A DNA stretch of 43,606 nt from a virus. Each line of letters begins with the position of its first letter. Position 1 is the first letter of the stretch. Below, piece after piece: positions 40,677-43,606 of this stretch. Made by a program: the position numbers and the translations under genes. Where the stretch lies: positions 1 to 43,606 of IMG/VR virus record IMGVR_UViG_3300033154_000517. One strand, 5' to 3'. The notes beneath the pieces are model-generated. The model had not been told where the DNA came from and did no database searches. It saw only the letters and a program-made list of their open reading frames with translations.

Positions 40677-40733
40677 GTGGGGAACCATAAATTAGTTATA
40701 AAAGGGTCGGCCACCCCGGTTTCCCACTTTTTT
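40677..40733 (+). ncRNA. Structured leader ending in a U-tract, element F
   Basis: GTGGGGAACC (40677-40686) pairs with GGTTTCCCAC (40718-40727), ten pairs with one G-U, followed by TTTTTT. Inside is an AT-rich stretch with ATTAGT and a GGGT/ACCC hairpin with a five-base loop CGGCC. It could terminate transcription, or act as an attenuator before the DUF669-type gene. The inner ATTAGT and five-base loop recall the linker and P3 of copies A-D. Confidence 0.58.
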
Positions 40734-40753
40734 CATCAATGAAAGGAGATAAC

Positions 40754-41443
40754 GTGGAAAGAGCGACAAAGAAAATGAACAAGACTGAATTATTTCAAAT
40801 GGCAAACAAATTAGAACTTGAAGTGTCGGAAGACACAAAAAAGATTGATTTGTACACATTGATAAATGAAACAGTCGACAAAACGGAAGAAAAGGAATCA
40901 AAACCGGTAGAATTCGAAATCCCAAACGCCGAAGATGACAGTGAAGAGTATGAAGGCGACACTGAACTTTTTGGTTCGGAGGAAAAAGAGGAAGTTGTTG
41001 AAGAATCAGACTTTACTGGTATACTGGAAGAGTTTGATGATGCTTTCGATGATGCTGAGGTAACGAACATGGACGATTTGCCGGATGGTAAATACCAAGT
41101 TTCTGTTGAATCAGTTCAGTTGAAGGAATCCCAGCGTTCCGGGAATCCAATGTTAGAGTGGGCATTACGAATCTTAACTGGTGATTTCAAAGGTCGGATG
41201 ATTTGGAGGAACAACATGTTGTTGAATCCAGAAAATATTCGGTTTTTGAAACAAGATTTGTACACATGTGGAATGGTTGATCTTCAAAAATTGAGCCATT
41301 TACCGGCGCGATTGGAAGAACTGATCAATATTCAGTTGGAGATTACCAAAAAAACGACTGCGAAAGACGACGAAACCTATGAAAACTACTATTTCAACAA
41401 AAAAATTGAGATAGAGTTGGAAGAAGACGACATACCGATTTAA
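40754..41443 (+). CDS. DUF669-type protein, probable ssDNA-binding partner of Sak4
   Basis: A 229-residue protein from GTG 40754, which has AAAGGAGATAAC upstream; the ATG at 40739 has none. The N-terminal 35 residues (KTELFQMANKLELEVSED) look like a small SAP/HeH-type helix pair, then an acidic linker (EEKEEVVEESD). The C-terminal half, LPDGKYQVSVESVQLKESQ, MLEWALRILTGDFKGRMIW and NIRFLKQDLYTCGM, matches the DUF669 phage family, often encoded with Sak-type proteins. The acidic C-terminus (ELEEDDIPI) resembles SSB tails. Confidence 0.8.
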   Translation: MERATKKMNKTELFQMANKLELEVSEDTKKIDLYTLINETVDKTEEKESKPVEFEIPNAEDDSEEYEGDTELFGSEEKEEVVEESDFTGILEEFDDAFDDAEVTNMDDLPDGKYQVSVESVQLKESQRSGNPMLEWALRILTGDFKGRMIWRNNMLLNPENIRFLKQDLYTCGMVDLQKLSHLPARLEELINIQLEITKKTTAKDDETYENYYFNKKIEIELEEDDIPI

Positions 41444-41445
41444 TT

Positions 41446-42792
41446 ATGACACTTTTTAACAATAACGAATTTTGTATAGAAGACGGGAGGGTCGTAGTCA
41501 TTTACGGTCCTCCTGGCACTGGTAAAACTACCACACTTGTTAAAGTGGTGGAATCAGTTAAAAAAGGTAAAACATGTGGTATTCTTTCATTTTCACGTGC
41601 AGCGGCAAAAGAAATTGCTGGTCGAACCAAAAAAGCCTCTTATGTGGGAACTATACATTCTTTGTGTTTTAATTTAGGAGGTTACCATCATAATCAGGTT
41701 GTTGACAGGGATGATTTTATTAATTGGTTAAAATTAGATGAAGAAATGATTAATGCAGTATTAGGATTGTATGAGTATGCCAGAAATTGTTTAGTTGAAA
41801 TAGAAAAAATATCCGAAATAAAGCATCAAGTTGGGGACGGAACAGTATTATCTGTTCCAGAAGAAACATTTGTTTATATAATAGAATCTTATGCTAAATG
41901 GAAAGATAATTACGGATATATTGATTTTACCGACATGCTAATAAACCATCAAGAAGATTATTATTTTGATGTTTTAATTATAGATGAAGCGCAGGATCTC
42001 TCGCCTTTACAATGGAAGATCATCAAATCTCTAGAATACAAAACTTTAGTCATAGCCGGAGATGATGATCAGGCTATTTATGAATGGATGGGTGCTTCAC
42101 CCAAAGAAATGTATAGTTTGGGGACAGAAGATCATGTATTAAATCAAAGTTATCGTCTACCAAAAAAGGTTCATAAATTTGCATGCGCCTTGGCCGATTA
42201 TATTAAAGTAAGAAAAGAAAAGAAATATCTTCCGACCGATAAAGAAGGAGATCTAATTATTAGTGAAATGTTGCCACCTTGGATAGAAAAAGATTCTATT
42301 ATTTTAGTTCGTGACAATTACACTGCTGAATTAATCCAAGGTATATTAACCAACATGGGTGTTCCACATAAACCAGGAATATTAACTAGTAAATGGCGCA
42401 AGGTAATTAACAATTATAGAGATAAAAAATTTGACAAGATCGATGACAATTATTTTTTAGATGGTGTTAACCCAGATCAGGTGCCATGGAATGTTGGTTT
42501 AAAAGTTCCTCTTTATGTGTCCGCTTTCTTTATGTTTCTTGAGGAAAAATTTGGTTTTATACCCAAACCAATGGTAGAAGTTTCAACTATTCATAAATCA
42601 AAAGGCAAAGAATGGAATTATGTATATCTATATGGTCGCTTAATCGGCAAATCAGAGGAAAATTTAGCCAGGGATCTCGATGCCGAACTTAGGGTATGGT
42701 ATGTGGGGGCAACCAGGGCACTAAATACGTTACATATAGTTGCACCGAACCAATTATTATTAGCAGCAATTAACGATTACCAAAAGGAATAA
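41446..42792 (+). CDS. UvrD/Rep-like SF1 DNA helicase
   Basis: A 448-residue SF1 helicase, compact compared with UvrD (about 720). Motif I GPPGTGKTTT, motif Ia SFSRAAAKEI, motif II IIDEAQD near residue 178, motif III GDDDQAIYEWMGA, motif IV region LNQSYRLPKKV, motif V STIHKSKGKEWNYVYL, and motif VI VGATRALNTLHIV are all visible. It unwinds DNA with 3'-5' polarity in relatives. No DnaB-type helicase is apparent in the window, so this may be the replicative helicase. Starts two bases after the DUF669-type gene. Confidence 0.88.
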   Translation: MTLFNNNEFCIEDGRVVVIYGPPGTGKTTTLVKVVESVKKGKTCGILSFSRAAAKEIAGRTKKASYVGTIHSLCFNLGGYHHNQVVDRDDFINWLKLDEEMINAVLGLYEYARNCLVEIEKISEIKHQVGDGTVLSVPEETFVYIIESYAKWKDNYGYIDFTDMLINHQEDYYFDVLIIDEAQDLSPLQWKIIKSLEYKTLVIAGDDDQAIYEWMGASPKEMYSLGTEDHVLNQSYRLPKKVHKFACALADYIKVRKEKKYLPTDKEGDLIISEMLPPWIEKDSIILVRDNYTAELIQGILTNMGVPHKPGILTSKWRKVINNYRDKKFDKIDDNYFLDGVNPDQVPWNVGLKVPLYVSAFFMFLEEKFGFIPKPMVEVSTIHKSKGKEWNYVYLYGRLIGKSEENLARDLDAELRVWYVGATRALNTLHIVAPNQLLLAAINDYQKE

Positions 42793-42794
42793 TA

Positions 42795-42998
42795 ATGAAG
42801 ATTGAAATAAATGAAGAAGATGCAATTTTAATATTGCCAAAATATTGTGGAAGGGTTGTAATTCGCGATTGTACAAAAAAAGGTGTAATGTTAAAATGTG
42901 AAAAATGTGGGGAAACACAAGGCCGATTTCCATCTTCTTGTGATGCGATGATTGCATGGTATACAAAATGGACAGAATGGGGTAATTTAAGAAAATGA
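42795..42998 (+). CDS. Small zinc-ribbon-like protein (67 aa)
   Basis: A 67-residue protein two bases after the helicase, with AAGGAATA upstream. CEKCGE near residue 35 and additional Cys at about 18, 26 and 49 could form a metal site. A Trp-rich helix (MIAWYTKWTEWG) ends it. Its stop overlaps the next start (ATGA). Function unknown. Confidence 0.65.
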   Translation: MKIEINEEDAILILPKYCGRVVIRDCTKKGVMLKCEKCGETQGRFPSSCDAMIAWYTKWTEWGNLRK

Positions 42999-43375
42999 AA
43001 TTTACACCAATTAGAGGTTTTTTAGCCAAAAAATATATAGAAGGATTTAAAAAAGAGTTTAAGAAAAACAGCGCCGTTCCTGTTTGGCCTATGAGACATA
43101 ATGGAATTCCAGTTGTTATTGTATCCCAAGAAGATTGGGAAAAAATAAATCAAAATTTAGAAAAATATCGAAACTCATTTGAAACCATTACTGGTTATTT
43201 TTCTATTACTGCTGAAGAAGCAGCAAAAGTTGGTGAAAGATTTAGAAAAAAATTAATAAAACTAATTGAACGAAAGAAAAAAGTCCAAAATTTAAAATGC
43301 ACATGTCCGCCAATATATGCTAAAGAAGATGCGGTATTATGTGAATTTTGTCCAATTCATGGGAGTAAAATATGA
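42995..43375 (+). CDS. Hypothetical protein with Phd-like segment and Cys-rich tail
   Basis: A 126-residue basic protein. The segment NGIPVVIVSQEDWEKINQNLE has the strand-helix pattern of Phd/YefM-type antitoxin N-termini, but without a linked toxin this is weak. The C-terminal part CTCPP, then CEFCPIH, gives four cysteines and a His as a possible zinc site. Coupled at both ends by ATGA overlaps. Function unknown. Confidence 0.62.
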   Translation: MKFTPIRGFLAKKYIEGFKKEFKKNSAVPVWPMRHNGIPVVIVSQEDWEKINQNLEKYRNSFETITGYFSITAEEAAKVGERFRKKLIKLIERKKKVQNLKCTCPPIYAKEDAVLCEFCPIHGSKI

Positions 43376-43536
43376 GAAAAAGCCGACACCAGAATAAATT
43401 TACTAAAAAGGTCAAAAAATATCAAAAGGATCGAGATAAACAACATAAACCTAAAAATAACCGGAAGAAACCACGAGCCAGGATTGAAAGATCTATGAAA
43501 GATTGGCAGAAAGGACTGTTAAAGCTAATAAAATAA
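43372..43536 (+). CDS. Very basic small protein (54 aa)
   Basis: A 54-residue frame, MRKSRHQNKFTKKVKKYQK onward, with about 24 Lys/Arg. The ATG overlaps the previous stop (ATGA), and its TAA overlaps the ATG of the junction-spanning gene (TAATG), so it fits the operon exactly. GGGAG lies a few bases upstream. A nucleic-acid-binding peptide is likely from charge alone. Confidence 0.62.
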   Translation: MRKSRHQNKFTKKVKKYQKDRDKQHKPKNNRKKPRARIERSMKDWQKGLLKLIK

Positions 43537-43606
43537 TGGCCAGAAACAAACAATGGTGGAGAGTAAGAAAAGGTGATGGTGGTAGACAATCGGTCAATCC
43601 TGATTA
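43536..43606 (+). CDS. 5' part of the junction-spanning small gene
   Basis: ATG 43536 opens MARNKQWWRVRKGDGGRQS and runs off the end of the window. Joined to base 51 onward it completes the 81-residue protein described at 1-225. The two versions of the overlap differ at two codons (Gly/Val and Ser/Leu). Confidence 0.75.
   Translation, partial: MARNKQWWRVRKGDGGRQSVNPD
43557..43606 (+). repeat. Copy of the first 50 bases of the window (circular overlap)
   Basis: Bases 43557-43606 match bases 1-50 at 48 of 50 positions, differing at window positions 23 and 35. Read as the overlap from closing a circular or terminally redundant genome, with minor population variation or uncorrected read errors. 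Confidence 0.88.

Noticed and set aside
42995-43375. Toxin-antitoxin module, from a Phd-like strand-helix segment
   Set aside because: No adjacent toxin gene of Doc, RelE or similar type is visible, and the Cys-rich tail is not typical of Phd.
1-43606. Prophage or integrative element
   Set aside because: No integrase, attachment-site duplication or host flanking genes; the ends overlap as a closed phage genome.

Overview
The window looks like one complete, circularly permuted genome of a tailed, probably siphovirus-type, lytic phage of an uncultivated bacterium. The first 50 bases recur as the last 50 bases with two mismatches, and one small gene reads straight across that junction. The set of terminase, portal, Mu-like head genes, tail tube, tape measure with a frameshifted chaperone, endolysin and replication genes is essentially full. 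I see no integrase, recombination directionality factor or recognisable lysogeny repressor. Most of the genome is AT-rich, but roughly 32.4-36.5 kb is clearly GC-rich.

Layout. (1) 1-8619 (+): a tightly overlapping operon with an NlpC/P60 endolysin, small zinc-binding proteins and a nucleotide-metabolism and replication block. In order the block is a family A DNA polymerase with 3'-5' exonuclease, a PurZ-type adenylosuccinate synthetase, an adenylate-kinase-like NMP kinase, an HD phosphohydrolase (DatZ type), an archaeo-eukaryotic primase, a MazG-type pyrophosphatase (MazZ type) and a RuvC-like nuclease. (2) 8620-8818: convergent intrinsic terminators. (3) 8819-32660 (-): the virion operon, read right to left: terminase small and large subunits, portal-MuF fusion, a secreted-looking Thr-Pro-repeat protein, Mu I-like protease/scaffold, decoration protein, capsid, connectors, tail tube, G/GT chaperone with a -1 slippery site, tape measure, distal tail, a 1240-residue tip protein, a fibre, and two small membrane proteins. 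(4) 32661-33861: a 1.2-kb GC-rich, C-skewed non-coding region between divergent promoters, with several families of short repeats. (5) 33862-43606 (+): small GC-rich genes preceded by a repeated structured RNA element, then a recombination/replication set (Cas4-like nuclease, Sak4-like ATPase, DUF669-type protein, UvrD-like helicase), running across the junction into region 1.

How it works together. PurZ, DatZ, MazZ and a PolA-type polymerase are together the known signature of phages that replace adenine with 2-aminoadenine (Z). In that pathway MazZ makes dGMP from dGTP, PurZ joins dGMP to aspartate, host enzymes finish dZTP, DatZ removes dATP, and the polymerase builds Z-DNA. This phage also has a kinase between purZ and datZ, which could phosphorylate dZMP, and its own primase. 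The Z inference rests on motif recognition and gene order, not on a database search.

The least explained signals are a family of about 60-nt three-way-junction RNAs with a tRNA-like T-loop, found at least four times just upstream of start codons in region 5, and the repeat-dense control region at 32.7-33.8 kb, which may be the replication origin.
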